This document shows, piece after piece, positions 42,489 to 51,328 of a stretch of DNA of 64,000 bases. The notes under the pieces were generated by a model. The model saw only the letters and a list, made by a program, of their open reading frames with translations, did no database searches and was not told the DNA's origin. The DNA comes from Rhodospirillaceae bacterium (GTDB lineage Bacteria > Pseudomonadota > Alphaproteobacteria > Bin65): the NCBI GenBank assembly GCA_011523655.1, contig WTGH01000027.1, forward strand, positions 1 through 64,000, in the 5' to 3' direction. Position 1 is the stretch's first letter. Every line of letters begins with the position of its first letter. The position numbers and the translations under genes are program-made.

Positions 42489-43883
42489 ATGACCGGCACC
42501 ACAAACGATACCGGGAACGCCACGGGCGAAAGCGGCGAACGCTTTACCGGCCACGGCAGCGAGTGGCGCGATTCGAACCTGTCGGCGCAGGACGCGCGCA
42601 CCGCGACCGCCTGGGTCGAGGCGAAGGTCGACAAGCGCTCCATGCTGACCAACAAGGACCGCGTCGAGGACGTGCGCGATATCATGTGGCAGCTGGAGAA
42701 AGACGGCGAGATCGCCGTCCACCGGGTCGGCGACGGCCACGCGCCGGTCGAGGTCAAGACGCTCTACGGCTGGACCAAGCGCATCCCGACGACCCGGCTC
42801 TGGCACCACAAATCCTGCGGCCAGTGCGGCAACATTCCGGGCTATCCGGCCTCGCTGCTCTGGCTGATGAACGAGCTCGGCATCGAGTATCTCGACGAGA
42901 CCGACCAGACCTCCTGCACCGCCTGGAACTATCACGGCTCGGGCATCGGCAACCTGGAGAGCCTGGCCGCCGTCTTCCTGCGCAATTTCCACCAGGCCTA
43001 TGTCAGCGCCCGCGCCCAGGGCCTGCCCGACGCCTACTACTACCCGCTGGTCCATTGCGGCACGTCGTTCGGCAACTACAAGGAGGTGCGCCACTATCTG
43101 CTGCATTCGGCCGAACTGCGCGCGCGGGTGAAGAAAATCCTCGCCAAGCTCGACCGGCTGGTCGACGGCAAGCTGCTGATCCCGGAAGAGGTCGTGCACT
43201 ATTCCGAATGGGTGCATGTCATGCGCGACCGCATCGCGGACCGCCAGACGATCGACGCCAGCGCCATCCGCGCGACCATCCACCCGGCCTGCCACGTCTA
43301 CAAGATGGTGCCGGAGGACGCGATCTACGACGACGACATCCTGGAGGGGAACCGGGTCGCGGTTTCGACCGGCGTGATCGGCGCCCTGGGCGCCCAGGTG
43401 ATCGACTATTCGACCTGGTACGACTGCTGCGGCTTCGGCTTCCGCCACATCATCTCCGAGCGCGAATTCACCCGCTCCTTCGCCATCGACCGCAAGGTCA
43501 AGGTCGCGGTGGAGGAGGCGCGGGCCGACGTGATGATCGGCCACGACACCGGCTGCATTACGACGCTGGACAAGAACCAGTGGATCGGCCAGGCCGCCGG
43601 CAAGGCCTACGACCTGCCGATCCTGGCGGACTGCCAGTTCGCCGCGCTGGTCTGCGGCGCCCATCCGTTCAAGATCGTCCAGTCGCACTGGCACGCTTCG
43701 TCGACCGAGACGCTGATGGAGAAGCTGGGCATCGACTGGCGCGCCGCGAAGGCGGAGTTCGAGGCCTATCTCAAGCAGGTCGAGGCCGGCGACCAGGAGA
43801 ATCTCTACGATCCGCGCCTGATGATCACCTCGGGCCCCGGCTTCAAGCGGATCGAGAACGGAACACTCGAGACGGGCACATGA
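42489..43883 (+). CDS. hdrB1: sHdr subunit HdrB1
   Basis: HdrB subunits contain noncubane iron-sulfur clusters in CCG domains, where heterodisulfide chemistry takes place. The 464-residue protein is longer than methanogen HdrB, with an N-terminal extension of about 100 residues. Its cysteines are arranged as KSCGQCGNIPGYP and DQTSCTAWNYHG in the first CCG region, and HPACHVYK, YDCCGFGF and HDTGCITTL in the second, a partly changed pattern typical of the sHdr B1 type. The stop overlaps hdrA (ATGA). The substrate-binding subunit for sulfane sulfur or lipoamide could be this or HdrB2. Confidence 0.9.
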   Translation: MTGTTNDTGNATGESGERFTGHGSEWRDSNLSAQDARTATAWVEAKVDKRSMLTNKDRVEDVRDIMWQLEKDGEIAVHRVGDGHAPVEVKTLYGWTKRIPTTRLWHHKSCGQCGNIPGYPASLLWLMNELGIEYLDETDQTSCTAWNYHGSGIGNLESLAAVFLRNFHQAYVSARAQGLPDAYYYPLVHCGTSFGNYKEVRHYLLHSAELRARVKKILAKLDRLVDGKLLIPEEVVHYSEWVHVMRDRIADRQTIDASAIRATIHPACHVYKMVPEDAIYDDDILEGNRVAVSTGVIGALGAQVIDYSTWYDCCGFGFRHIISEREFTRSFAIDRKVKVAVEEARADVMIGHDTGCITTLDKNQWIGQAAGKAYDLPILADCQFAALVCGAHPFKIVQSHWHASSTETLMEKLGIDWRAAKAEFEAYLKQVEAGDQENLYDPRLMITSGPGFKRIENGTLETGT

Positions 43884-44929
43884 CCAAACCGGTCCTCGTC
43901 GTCGGCGGCGGCCCGGCCGGGCTCGCCGCAGCCGAGGCCCTGTCCGGCGTCGGCCGGAATTCCGTCCTTGTGGAGAAGGAGGACCGGCTTGGTGGGGCGC
44001 CGATCCTGTCCGGCTACGCCAAACTTGTGCCGACCGGCGAATGGGCAAAGGACGCCATCGGCGGCATGGTCGCGCGGGTCGAAGGCGACGCCGCGGTCGA
44101 TGTCCGCACCGGTTGCACCGTGCAGGAATTCGGCGGCGAAGCGGGCGCGTTCGCGGCCACCCTGTCGGACGGTTCGGCGGTCGAGGCCTCGGCCGCCATC
44201 CTGTGTACCGGCTTCACCCACTTCGATTCGGTCAACAAGCCGGAATGGGGCTTCGGCAGCTTCCAGGACGTCGTGACCACGACCCAGGTCGAGCAGATGA
44301 TTTCGTCGGGCGACGGCGTGCGTTGCCCGTCGGACGGCCGCACGCCGAAGCGGGTGGCGATCCTGCTCTGCGTCGGCTCGCGCGACCGCCAGATCGGCCG
44401 CGAATGGTGCTCCAAGATCTGCTGTACCGTCAGCGCCAACATCGCGATGGAGATCCGCGAGGAGGTGCCGGACTGCCACGTCTACATCTACTATATGGAT
44501 GTCCGCACCTTCGGCCTCTACGAGACGAGCTACTACTGGCGCAGCCAGGAGGAGTTCAAGGTCAAGTACATCAAGGCGCGGATCGCCGAGGTAACGTCGG
44601 ACGGCGAGCGGCTGATCGTCAAGGGCGAGGACACGCTGGTCAAACGGCCGATCACCATTCCCTTCGACATGGTCGTCCACGCCATCGGCATGGACCCGAA
44701 CGTCGATAACCTGCTGCTGTCTTCCATTTTCGGGGTCGAGCTGGAGCCGCACGGCAATATCGCGCGGCAGAGCGCCTATGGCGGCATGGGGCGGACCAGC
44801 CGGCCCGGCGTGTTCGTCGCCGGTGCGGCGACCGGGCCGGAGACCATCGACGATTCCATCGCCCAGGCGAATGCCGCGGCCATCGCCGCCTTGGGCGCCG
44901 GTCGAACGGCAGCCGGCGAAGCGGCCTGA
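43880..44929 (+). CDS. hdrA: sHdr FAD subunit HdrA
   Basis: HdrA carries FAD and an iron-sulfur cluster and links the two B/C arms of the complex. The 349-residue protein is the short sHdr form without extra ferredoxin inserts. The Rossmann motif VLVVGGGPAGLAAAEAL is at residues 5-21. The Cys-rich cluster region is LLCVGSRDRQIGREWCSKICC (about residues 155-175), and GVFVAGAATGPETIDDS near the end closes the FAD domain. It overlaps hdrB1 by four bases and is followed four bases after its stop by the unknown gene always found in such clusters. Confidence 0.93.
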   Translation: MTKPVLVVGGGPAGLAAAEALSGVGRNSVLVEKEDRLGGAPILSGYAKLVPTGEWAKDAIGGMVARVEGDAAVDVRTGCTVQEFGGEAGAFAATLSDGSAVEASAAILCTGFTHFDSVNKPEWGFGSFQDVVTTTQVEQMISSGDGVRCPSDGRTPKRVAILLCVGSRDRQIGREWCSKICCTVSANIAMEIREEVPDCHVYIYYMDVRTFGLYETSYYWRSQEEFKVKYIKARIAEVTSDGERLIVKGEDTLVKRPITIPFDMVVHAIGMDPNVDNLLLSSIFGVELEPHGNIARQSAYGGMGRTSRPGVFVAGAATGPETIDDSIAQANAAAIAALGAGRTAAGEAA

Positions 44930-44933
44930 GCGG

Positions 44934-45797
44934 ATGATGGCGCAGATCCTGCGCGGGACGGCGGGACGGGACGCGCCGGTCCCCGAGCGGCCGGAGTTGC
45001 ATCTCTCCGGCCCGCGTCTGCGCCAGGCGCTGGAAAGCCTGATCGCCGGCAGCGAGGAGCAGGGCGGCGTCGAGCGCTACGTCGACGCCCTGAAGCTGAA
45101 ATCGGTTGCGTTCGGGGATGCGTTTACGGACGGCGCGGCCGGCTTGAAGCCGGCGGTGTTCGCCGAACTGTGCGCCCTCATGCCGTCCGTGCGCCGCCGG
45201 ATCGGGCCCTATCGCGACCGGAAGGGCTTTGCGACCCTCTGCACGGCGATCGGGGCGCTGCTCGACGGCATGGCCGACACCGCGACGGCCGACGCCCGGC
45301 TCGCCGCCTTCGAGAATGCGTTTCCGCGCGACCGGGACCATCGCTGGGTGCGCGACCTTTCGGCCGAGCTGCTGCACAACCTCGATGGGGAGCGCTATCC
45401 GCCGATGCAGCGCTGGGTCTGGGACGCGAAAGCCAACACCGGCGTGCTGCGCGAGATCTGGTGGGGCGACGATGTCGATCACATCATGATCGACGTGCCG
45501 GACAATTACGCCACCTTCCTCATGCTGCGCGAGGAGCTGTCGCAATTCCTGACGGAAAACGGCGTCTTCCGCGACATTCTCCAATATGTCGATCTGCTCC
45601 TCGCCCATGTCTACGCCGGCTATATCGGCGAGCAGGGCGGGCATTATCTGCGCACCGATTTCGCGACGCCGGAAGACCCGATGCTGCACACCCGCCGGAT
45701 GCTCGGGCTGGACGGCGTCGGCGCGAAGGGCCGGACGAAGGCCGGGGCGATCGAGGGCGAAGCGCGCCGCCTCGGCGATCCCGGACTGCTGAACTAG
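44934..45797 (+). CDS. Conserved hypothetical protein of sHdr clusters
   Basis: This 287-residue protein has no domain that I recognise. It lies between hdrA and hdrC2, the place where type I sHdr clusters have a conserved unknown gene (hyp), and it begins only four bases after the hdrA stop. Features are HNLDGERYPPMQRWVWDAKANTGVLREIWWG and VDLLLAHVYAGYIGEQGGHYLRTDFATPED; aromatic and His residues are frequent. There are no cysteine clusters, membrane helices or signal peptide. A second ATG one codon later is possible. A structural or assembly role in the complex is likely from constant linkage. Confidence 0.8.
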   Translation: MMAQILRGTAGRDAPVPERPELHLSGPRLRQALESLIAGSEEQGGVERYVDALKLKSVAFGDAFTDGAAGLKPAVFAELCALMPSVRRRIGPYRDRKGFATLCTAIGALLDGMADTATADARLAAFENAFPRDRDHRWVRDLSAELLHNLDGERYPPMQRWVWDAKANTGVLREIWWGDDVDHIMIDVPDNYATFLMLREELSQFLTENGVFRDILQYVDLLLAHVYAGYIGEQGGHYLRTDFATPEDPMLHTRRMLGLDGVGAKGRTKAGAIEGEARRLGDPGLLN

Positions 45798-45805
45798 GCC
45801 GGGCC

Positions 45806-46552
45806 ATGCCGATCCACGAACAGTCGCTGATCCGCCCGGAGAACATCAAGACACACGACAAGCTGGTGCTCGACGGCGTCGACGTGTCGGGCCACTGGTC
45901 GACCTTCATCGAACCCCGGGTCGTCACCGACTACAACGAAGCGCTGGAGGACGAGATCGCGGCGCTCCCCGGCGGAGAGTTCATCCATCGCTGCTGGCAA
46001 TGCGGCTCCTGCACCAACTCCTGTACGGTCAACGCCGTCAACCCCGACTTCAACCCGCGCTACTGGATCTACCTGATCCGCATGGGCATGGAATCCGAGC
46101 TGCTGCGCGACCGGGACATCATCTGGCAGTGCGTCTCGTGCAACAAGTGCACCTACGCCTGCCCGCGCGATGTCGAACCCGAAGGGGTGATGAAGGCGAC
46201 CGCGCACTGGCTGGAGAAGAAAGGCCATACGCCGAAATCGCCCTCGATCATTTTCGACGAGATTTTCGCCGAGCAGGTGATCGCGCGCGGCAAGATCGAG
46301 GAATCGTCCATCATCCGGACGTTCCTCAAGCGCACCGGCCAGCCGCTGATGCAGGACTGGCTGATCGGGATGGCGCGCGGGCTGCTGATGAAATTGCCGG
46401 TCGGCCTGATGCGGCGCATGGGCCTCGCCATGCTGTTCCGGCCGCGCACCGCCGGCTGGTCGAAGGCGCGGGCGGCGCTCGAAGAGTATGTCGAGGAATG
46501 CGAACGCGAACAGCGCCGGGCGCTCGGCCTCGGCGACGGGAAGCCGGAATGA
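45806..46552 (+). CDS. hdrC2: sHdr subunit HdrC2
   Basis: HdrC2 is the second iron-sulfur electron-transfer subunit. The 248-residue protein has two [4Fe-4S] motifs, CWQCGSCTNSCTV (about residue 62) and CVSCNKCTYACP (about residue 107). In the first motif the usual Pro after the fourth Cys is replaced by Thr. The C-terminal half contains amphipathic and hydrophobic stretches (GMARGLLMKLPVGLMRRMGLAMLF) that could contact the membrane surface or partner subunits. It overlaps hdrB2 (ATGA). Its pairing with HdrB2 mirrors HdrC1-HdrB1 and supports a two-armed complex. Confidence 0.92.
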   Translation: MPIHEQSLIRPENIKTHDKLVLDGVDVSGHWSTFIEPRVVTDYNEALEDEIAALPGGEFIHRCWQCGSCTNSCTVNAVNPDFNPRYWIYLIRMGMESELLRDRDIIWQCVSCNKCTYACPRDVEPEGVMKATAHWLEKKGHTPKSPSIIFDEIFAEQVIARGKIEESSIIRTFLKRTGQPLMQDWLIGMARGLLMKLPVGLMRRMGLAMLFRPRTAGWSKARAALEEYVEECEREQRRALGLGDGKPE

Positions 46553-47481
46553 GCGAAGACCGCAAATACGACCGCGTCGCCTACTATCCCGGCTGCGCGC
46601 TCGAAGGCACCGGCCATGCCTACAACCGCTCGACCAAGGCGGTCGGCAAGGCGCTCGGCCTCAAGCTGGACGAGGTGAAGAACTGGAACTGCTGCGGGGC
46701 GATGGAGGTCAAGAATATCGATCCGAAGATCCAGACCTACCTGTCGTCCCGGGTCATGTCGATCGCGGCGAACGAGATGGGCCATGAGGTCGTCATGGCG
46801 CCGTGCAACGGCTGCTACCACAATCTCAAGAAGGCCGAATACGACCTGGAGCACGATGAGGCGTCGAAGGATGTCGTCGATCGCCTGTCGACCAAAGCCG
46901 GCCACGAAACCTACGAGGCCGGGCAGGTCGAGACCATCCATGCCCTTGACTGGATCAAGGACGGGATCGGCGAGGACGGCCTGAAAGCGAAAGTCAAAAA
47001 CAGCCTGCAAGGCATTAAGATTGCGAATTATTACGGCTGCATGTACACGCGCCCGCGCCACATCTTTCCGGAGAAGGACAAGGGGCCGGGTTCGGATTCC
47101 ACTTCCGAACCGCACTTCATGGACGACCTGCTGGCCGCGGCCGGCGCCGAGAATGTCGATTTCCCGCTCAAGACGGCCTGCTGCGGCGGCGCCCACACCC
47201 TCTCGGACAGCGACATCTCGACGAAGCTGGTGCTGAACATCCTCGAAGCCGCCGAAGCCGCGGGCGCCGACGTTATCGCCACGGAATGCCCGACCTGCCA
47301 TTCCGGGCTCGAAATGCACCAGATCCGCGCCGAAAAGCGGCTCGGCCGGAAAACGACGGTGAAAATCCTCTATTTCACCCAGCTGCTCGGCGTCGCGCTG
47401 GGCCTCAGTCCGCGCAAGGTCGGCGTGCACGAGAATGTCTCCGACTCGCGCGGTTTCCTCAAGGAAAAGGGCCTGGCATGA
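46549..47481 (+). CDS. hdrB2: sHdr subunit HdrB2
   Basis: The 310-residue protein is a classical HdrB with two full CCG domains. The first has YYPGCALEGTGHAYNRS, NWNCCGAMEV and APCNGCYHNL; the second has NYYGCMYTRP, KTACCGGAH and TECPTCHSGLEMHQ. Together they can hold two noncubane [4Fe-4S] clusters. It therefore looks like the more canonical active-site subunit compared with HdrB1. It overlaps hdrC2 and the following small gene by four bases each, so the whole operon is translationally coupled. Confidence 0.94.
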   Translation: MSEDRKYDRVAYYPGCALEGTGHAYNRSTKAVGKALGLKLDEVKNWNCCGAMEVKNIDPKIQTYLSSRVMSIAANEMGHEVVMAPCNGCYHNLKKAEYDLEHDEASKDVVDRLSTKAGHETYEAGQVETIHALDWIKDGIGEDGLKAKVKNSLQGIKIANYYGCMYTRPRHIFPEKDKGPGSDSTSEPHFMDDLLAAAGAENVDFPLKTACCGGAHTLSDSDISTKLVLNILEAAEAAGADVIATECPTCHSGLEMHQIRAEKRLGRKTTVKILYFTQLLGVALGLSPRKVGVHENVSDSRGFLKEKGLA

Positions 47482-47936
47482 CGCCGTTCGCCGACATCGA
47501 GGCGGCGCTCGACGGCTTCGATCCCGCCGCCGCGGACCCGGCCGGTCGGCTGCTCGGCCTGGCCGAGGCTGTCCTCGATAACTGGGCCGAGGCGCGCGGC
47601 GAGACGCCGACCGTCGAAGAGCGCGAAGGCTTCCGCCTGCTCGCCCTGCACCGCCAGGGCGCGCGCGGCGAGCCCAGCTTCAACGCCTGCCGCGAGACCT
47701 GCCGCGAGATCGCCTTTCACGCCAACCTGCTGCGCCTGGAGCCCGATCATGCCGAATCGGCCCGCCGCGCCGCCATGATGGCGATGCTGGTGCGCCATTT
47801 GCTGCTCTTCGTTTCGGGCAAGATGCAGGTTGCGGGGCTGGGCGAATTTTGCTGTTCATCGCGCACGCTGCGCGCACTCGACCGGGATTCCGCCGCAGCG
47901 CCCGACCATCCGACCGAACGACAGAGAGTTGCCTGA
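47478..47936 (+). CDS. Unknown small protein between hdrB2 and lbpA
   Basis: The 152-residue protein is not assigned to a family. It is mostly helical (EAALDGFDPAAADPAGRLLGLAEAVLDNWAEA in shorter stretches), with an AMMAMLVRHLLLF hydrophobic helix and several cysteines (FNACRETCREIAFHANLL and GEFCCSS). The CxxxC pair could be redox-active or bind metal. It overlaps hdrB2 by four bases and stops three bases before lbpA. Its position inside the operon is strong evidence of a part in sulfane-sulfur oxidation or LbpA handling; the function is unknown. Confidence 0.75.
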   Translation: MTPFADIEAALDGFDPAAADPAGRLLGLAEAVLDNWAEARGETPTVEEREGFRLLALHRQGARGEPSFNACRETCREIAFHANLLRLEPDHAESARRAAMMAMLVRHLLLFVSGKMQVAGLGEFCCSSRTLRALDRDSAAAPDHPTERQRVA

Positions 47937-47939
47937 GCC

Positions 47940-48377
47940 ATGCCGACAGTCCGCGGATGCCATCTGCCCGACGACCTGCTCTACGACGTGCCGAATCATA
48001 TCTGGTTCACCGAGATTGGCGACGGCACGGTGCGCCTCGGCATGACCAGCGTGGCGACGGCGATGGCCGGCAACTTGGTCGCCTTCACGCCGAAGAAGGT
48101 CGGGCGTTCGGTCAAGGCGGGCCGGTCCTGCGCCACCGTTGAATCCGGCAAGTGGGTCGGCCCGGCCAAGTCGGCAGCCGGCGGCGAGGTCGTCGAGGTC
48201 AACGAGGCGCTGGTTGAGGAGCCGAGCCTGGCGAACCAGGACCCGTATGCCGCCTGGATGGTCGTGCTCCGGCCCGATGACTGGGAGGGCGTGAAGCCGA
48301 CCCTGACGCCGGGTGCCGACGTCGCCGCGCCCTACGAGGCCAAGATGGACGAGGACGGCTTCGCCGGCTGCGAGTGA
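47940..48377 (+). CDS. lbpA: Lipoate-binding protein LbpA
   Basis: LbpA is a GcvH-like protein whose lipoyl group serves sHdr rather than glycine cleavage. The 145-residue protein has the GcvH fold, HIWFTEIGDGTVRLGMTSVA near the start and VGRSVKAGRSCATVESGKWVGPAKSAAGG in the middle. The modified lysine is in VESGKWVG, where glycine-cleavage GcvH proteins typically read VESVK. LANQDPYAAWMVVLRPDDW is the usual C-terminal helix region. It ends the sHdr operon. The separate lip operon upstream would lipoylate it, and no gcvP or gcvT glycine-cleavage genes are beside it. Confidence 0.94.
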   Translation: MPTVRGCHLPDDLLYDVPNHIWFTEIGDGTVRLGMTSVATAMAGNLVAFTPKKVGRSVKAGRSCATVESGKWVGPAKSAAGGEVVEVNEALVEEPSLANQDPYAAWMVVLRPDDWEGVKPTLTPGADVAAPYEAKMDEDGFAGCE

Positions 48378-48386
48378 ACCGCCGCC

Positions 48387-48749
48387 TTACGGTCGCGTGA
48401 CGCCCGCCAGCGGCCGGGTCGACAGGCAGCCGGCCAGGATATCGAGCCGGTTGACATCGAATTCGCGCCACAGGCCGGGCAGCGCCCTGTCCTCGTCGGC
48501 GTCGTCGCCGTACCAGGCGCGCAGGAAGGGGTCGAGCCAGGGCCGCAATTCGCCGGTGCGCAGGTCTCCCGGCGTCCAGCCGACAAGGCCTGCTGCCTTC
48601 AGGAACGCCGTTTCGTCCGCTGCCTCGGCGGCCAGTTCCCGCAGCCGGTTCAGCCGCTCCAGATCTTCGCGCAGCAGGGCGGCCCGGAAATAGCTCGGGT
48701 CTCCGGCCAGTTCCGCCGTCACGGCGTCGATCACGGCTTGTCTGCTCAT
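48387..48749 (-). CDS. Small hypothetical protein
   Basis: The 120-residue protein is not recognised. It begins MSRQAVIDAVTAELAGDPSYF and is rich in Leu, Ala, Asp and Arg, with helical pattern throughout and ending in DILAGCLSTRPLAGVTRP. I chose the start at 48749 because the upstream part of the open frame is low-complexity and lies in the control region of the next gene. It converges with lbpA, nine bases apart, and is divergent from the flavoprotein gene. Codon use and frame are consistent with a real gene. Confidence 0.55.
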   Translation of the reverse strand: MSRQAVIDAVTAELAGDPSYFRAALLREDLERLNRLRELAAEAADETAFLKAAGLVGWTPGDLRTGELRPWLDPFLRAWYGDDADEDRALPGLWREFDVNRLDILAGCLSTRPLAGVTRP

Positions 48750-48897
48750 GGCGATCCAGGGTGCTTCGGCCGGGACGGGACGGCGCCGGCGCGTCCGGAA
48801 GGCGAGATACGGCTCGCCTCGGTCGGCCGGTTCATCGCACGATATTCCTCGCAATTCTGCCATCCGATGGCGGATTTGCAAGGTAGAGGAGCCGCCC

Positions 48898-51297
48898 ATG
48901 CCCGAATCCCTTCCCGCCCATGCGCCGGTCGTCGTTATCGGCGGCGGCATTATGGGGTGCTCGACGCTCTACCATCTGGCGCAGATGGGCGTGACCGACG
49001 CCATCCTGCTGGAGCGCAACCGGCTGACCTCGGGCACGACCTGGCATTCCGCGGCCCAGGTGCGGGCGTTGCGCCAGTCGCGCAACCTCACCCGGCTGAT
49101 CCAATACTCGGTCGACCTCTATTCCCGGCTCGAACAGGAGACCGGCCAGAGCGTCGGCTGGATTCAGGAGGGCTCCCTGTCGATCGCGACCACATCGGAT
49201 CGGCTGACCCACATCCGGCGCCAGGCGGCGCTCGCCCGGGCCTACGGCATCGAGGCGCATGAAATCGGCGCCGGCGAGGCGAAGGAGCGCTGGCCGCTGA
49301 TGAATGCCGGCGATGTATTGGGCGCGGTCTGGTCGCCGGAGGACGGAAGGGTCAGTCCGTCGGACGTCTGCGCCGCCCTCGGCAAAGCCGCGCGCGGCCT
49401 CGGCGCCCGGTTCTTCGAGCATACCGGCGTGACCGGAATCCGGACGGAAAACGGCCGAGTGTGCGGCGTCGAGACGGCGCGCGGCACGGTGATGTGCGAC
49501 GCGGTGGCGATTTGCGCCGGCCTGTGGTCGCGCGAGGTCGGCGCCATGGCCGGCGCGCGGGTGCCGCTGCTTGCCTGCGAGCATTTCTACCTGCTGACCC
49601 GGCCGGTCGCCGGCATCGCCGGCAACCTGCCGACCCTGTCGGACCACGACCGTCATCTCTACATCCGCGACGACAGCGGCGGCCTGCTGGTCGGCTGCTT
49701 CGAGCCGATGGGCAAGCCGATCCCGCCGGGCGCGCTGGACGAGACCTTCGAATTCCGGCTCCTGCCCGAAGACTGGGACCATTTCGAGCCGATGATGGAA
49801 AACGCGCTGCACCGGCTGCCGGCGCTCGAGACCGCCGAGGTCCGGATGCTGCTCAACGGCCCGGAGAGCTTCACGCCGGACGGCACCTTCATGCTCGGCG
49901 AGACCGCCGAAACCCGCGGCCTGTTCCTCGGCTGCGGCATGAATTCGGTCGGCATCGCCTGCGGCGGCGGCGCGGGCATGAACCTCGCCCACGCCATCGT
50001 CCACGGCCATACCGCCTGTGACCTGTCGGAGGCCGAAGCCAACCGCTTTGCGCCGCAGTTCGACAGCGTCGAGCATCTGATGGCGCGCGCGCCGGAAGTG
50101 CTCGGCCGGCACTACGAGATCGCCTATCCGGGCCTTCAGCCGGCGACGGCGCGCAACCTGCGGCGCCTGCCGCTCGACGCCGAGCACCGGGCGGCGGGCG
50201 CGCAGACGGGCCAGGTCTACGGCTGGGAGCGGCCGCTCTGGTTCAGCGGTCCGGCCGAACCGAAGCCGTCCTTCGGAAAGCCCGACTGGTTCGAGACCGT
50301 CCACAGCGAGGTCATGGCCGCGCATCGCGCCGCCGCGGTCTTCGACGGCTCGCCCTTCGGCAAGATCGAGGTCGCGGGGCCGGACGCCGAAGCCTTCCTC
50401 CAGCATGTCTGCGCCAACGACATGGACCGTCCGCCCGGCAGCGCCGTCTACACGTCGGTTCTGAACGAACGCGGCACCTACGAGTCGGACATCACTGCCC
50501 AGCGTCTCGCCGATGACCGCTACCGCCTGTTCACCGGCGCCGCGGCGATCCGCCGGGACATGGCCTGGCTGCGCCGCCATGCCGGTCCGTTCGACGTAAC
50601 GCTGAACGACGTGACGGAACGCACCGCCGTGCTCGGCCTGATGGGTCCAGAGGCCGCGCGGATCGCCGCCGAACTCGGCGCCAATGCCTTGAACGGCCTC
50701 GGTTATTTCAGAACCTGCCTGGCGCAGATTGCCGGCTGCCCGGTGCGCGCCGCGAGGTTGTCCTATGTCGGCGAGGCGGGCTGGGAGCTGATCTGCCGGG
50801 CCGGGGACGCCTCCGAAGTTTATGCAGCCCTGACCGAGGCCGGTGCCGTCCCGGCCGGCCTCCATGCCCAGACGTCGATGCGCATCGAAAAGGGCTTCGC
50901 GGCGATGGGCCACGAGCTCGACGGCGACGTGACGCCGGTAGAAGCCGGAATGGACCGGTTCTGCTCGCGGACGAAGCCGTATCTCGGCAGCGACGCAGTC
51001 GCCGAGCGCCGCAAGACCGGCCGGCGCACGCTGGCGACGGTCCTGTTCGACGATCCGCAGGCCGTCCCGCTCGGACATGAACCCGTTTATTGCGACGGTA
51101 ATGTCATCGGCCGTACGACTTCGGCGGCGTTCGGCTACCGGATCGGCCGGCCGGTCGCCCTGGCCCACGTCGAGGCCGGCGGCATCGACGGCCGGTGCGT
51201 CGAAGTCGACATCGCCGGCGCCCGCCACGCGGCCCGGATGCAACTGGCCCCGGCCTTCGACCCTGCGGGAAAGCGGATGCGGCGTCGGAGCGGATAG
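48898..51297 (+). CDS. Dimethylglycine/sarcosine dehydrogenase-like flavoprotein, second copy
   Basis: The 799-residue protein has the same DAO plus GcvT architecture as the gene at 15.7-18.1 kb: VVVIGGGIMGCSTLYHLAQMG at residues 11-31 binds FAD, TSGTTWHSAAQVRALRQS holds the His for covalent FAD, and the folate-binding GcvT part begins near residue 410 (SAVYTSVLNERGTYESDITAQRL). Sequence identity to the other copy is only moderate, so the substrates may differ. Candidates are dimethylglycine, sarcosine or another N-methyl amine. It follows a divergent hypothetical gene and is not part of the sHdr operon. Confidence 0.87.
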   Translation: MPESLPAHAPVVVIGGGIMGCSTLYHLAQMGVTDAILLERNRLTSGTTWHSAAQVRALRQSRNLTRLIQYSVDLYSRLEQETGQSVGWIQEGSLSIATTSDRLTHIRRQAALARAYGIEAHEIGAGEAKERWPLMNAGDVLGAVWSPEDGRVSPSDVCAALGKAARGLGARFFEHTGVTGIRTENGRVCGVETARGTVMCDAVAICAGLWSREVGAMAGARVPLLACEHFYLLTRPVAGIAGNLPTLSDHDRHLYIRDDSGGLLVGCFEPMGKPIPPGALDETFEFRLLPEDWDHFEPMMENALHRLPALETAEVRMLLNGPESFTPDGTFMLGETAETRGLFLGCGMNSVGIACGGGAGMNLAHAIVHGHTACDLSEAEANRFAPQFDSVEHLMARAPEVLGRHYEIAYPGLQPATARNLRRLPLDAEHRAAGAQTGQVYGWERPLWFSGPAEPKPSFGKPDWFETVHSEVMAAHRAAAVFDGSPFGKIEVAGPDAEAFLQHVCANDMDRPPGSAVYTSVLNERGTYESDITAQRLADDRYRLFTGAAAIRRDMAWLRRHAGPFDVTLNDVTERTAVLGLMGPEAARIAAELGANALNGLGYFRTCLAQIAGCPVRAARLSYVGEAGWELICRAGDASEVYAALTEAGAVPAGLHAQTSMRIEKGFAAMGHELDGDVTPVEAGMDRFCSRTKPYLGSDAVAERRKTGRRTLATVLFDDPQAVPLGHEPVYCDGNVIGRTTSAAFGYRIGRPVALAHVEAGGIDGRCVEVDIAGARHAARMQLAPAFDPAGKRMRRRSG

Positions 51298-51328
51298 GGG
51301 GCAACTGCAGGAAGCGACCCGGTTCAAG

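Noticed and set aside
47940..48377. Ordinary glycine-cleavage protein GcvH
   Set aside because: The lipoyl site reads VESGKWVG, and the gene ends an sHdr operon with no glycine-cleavage genes around.
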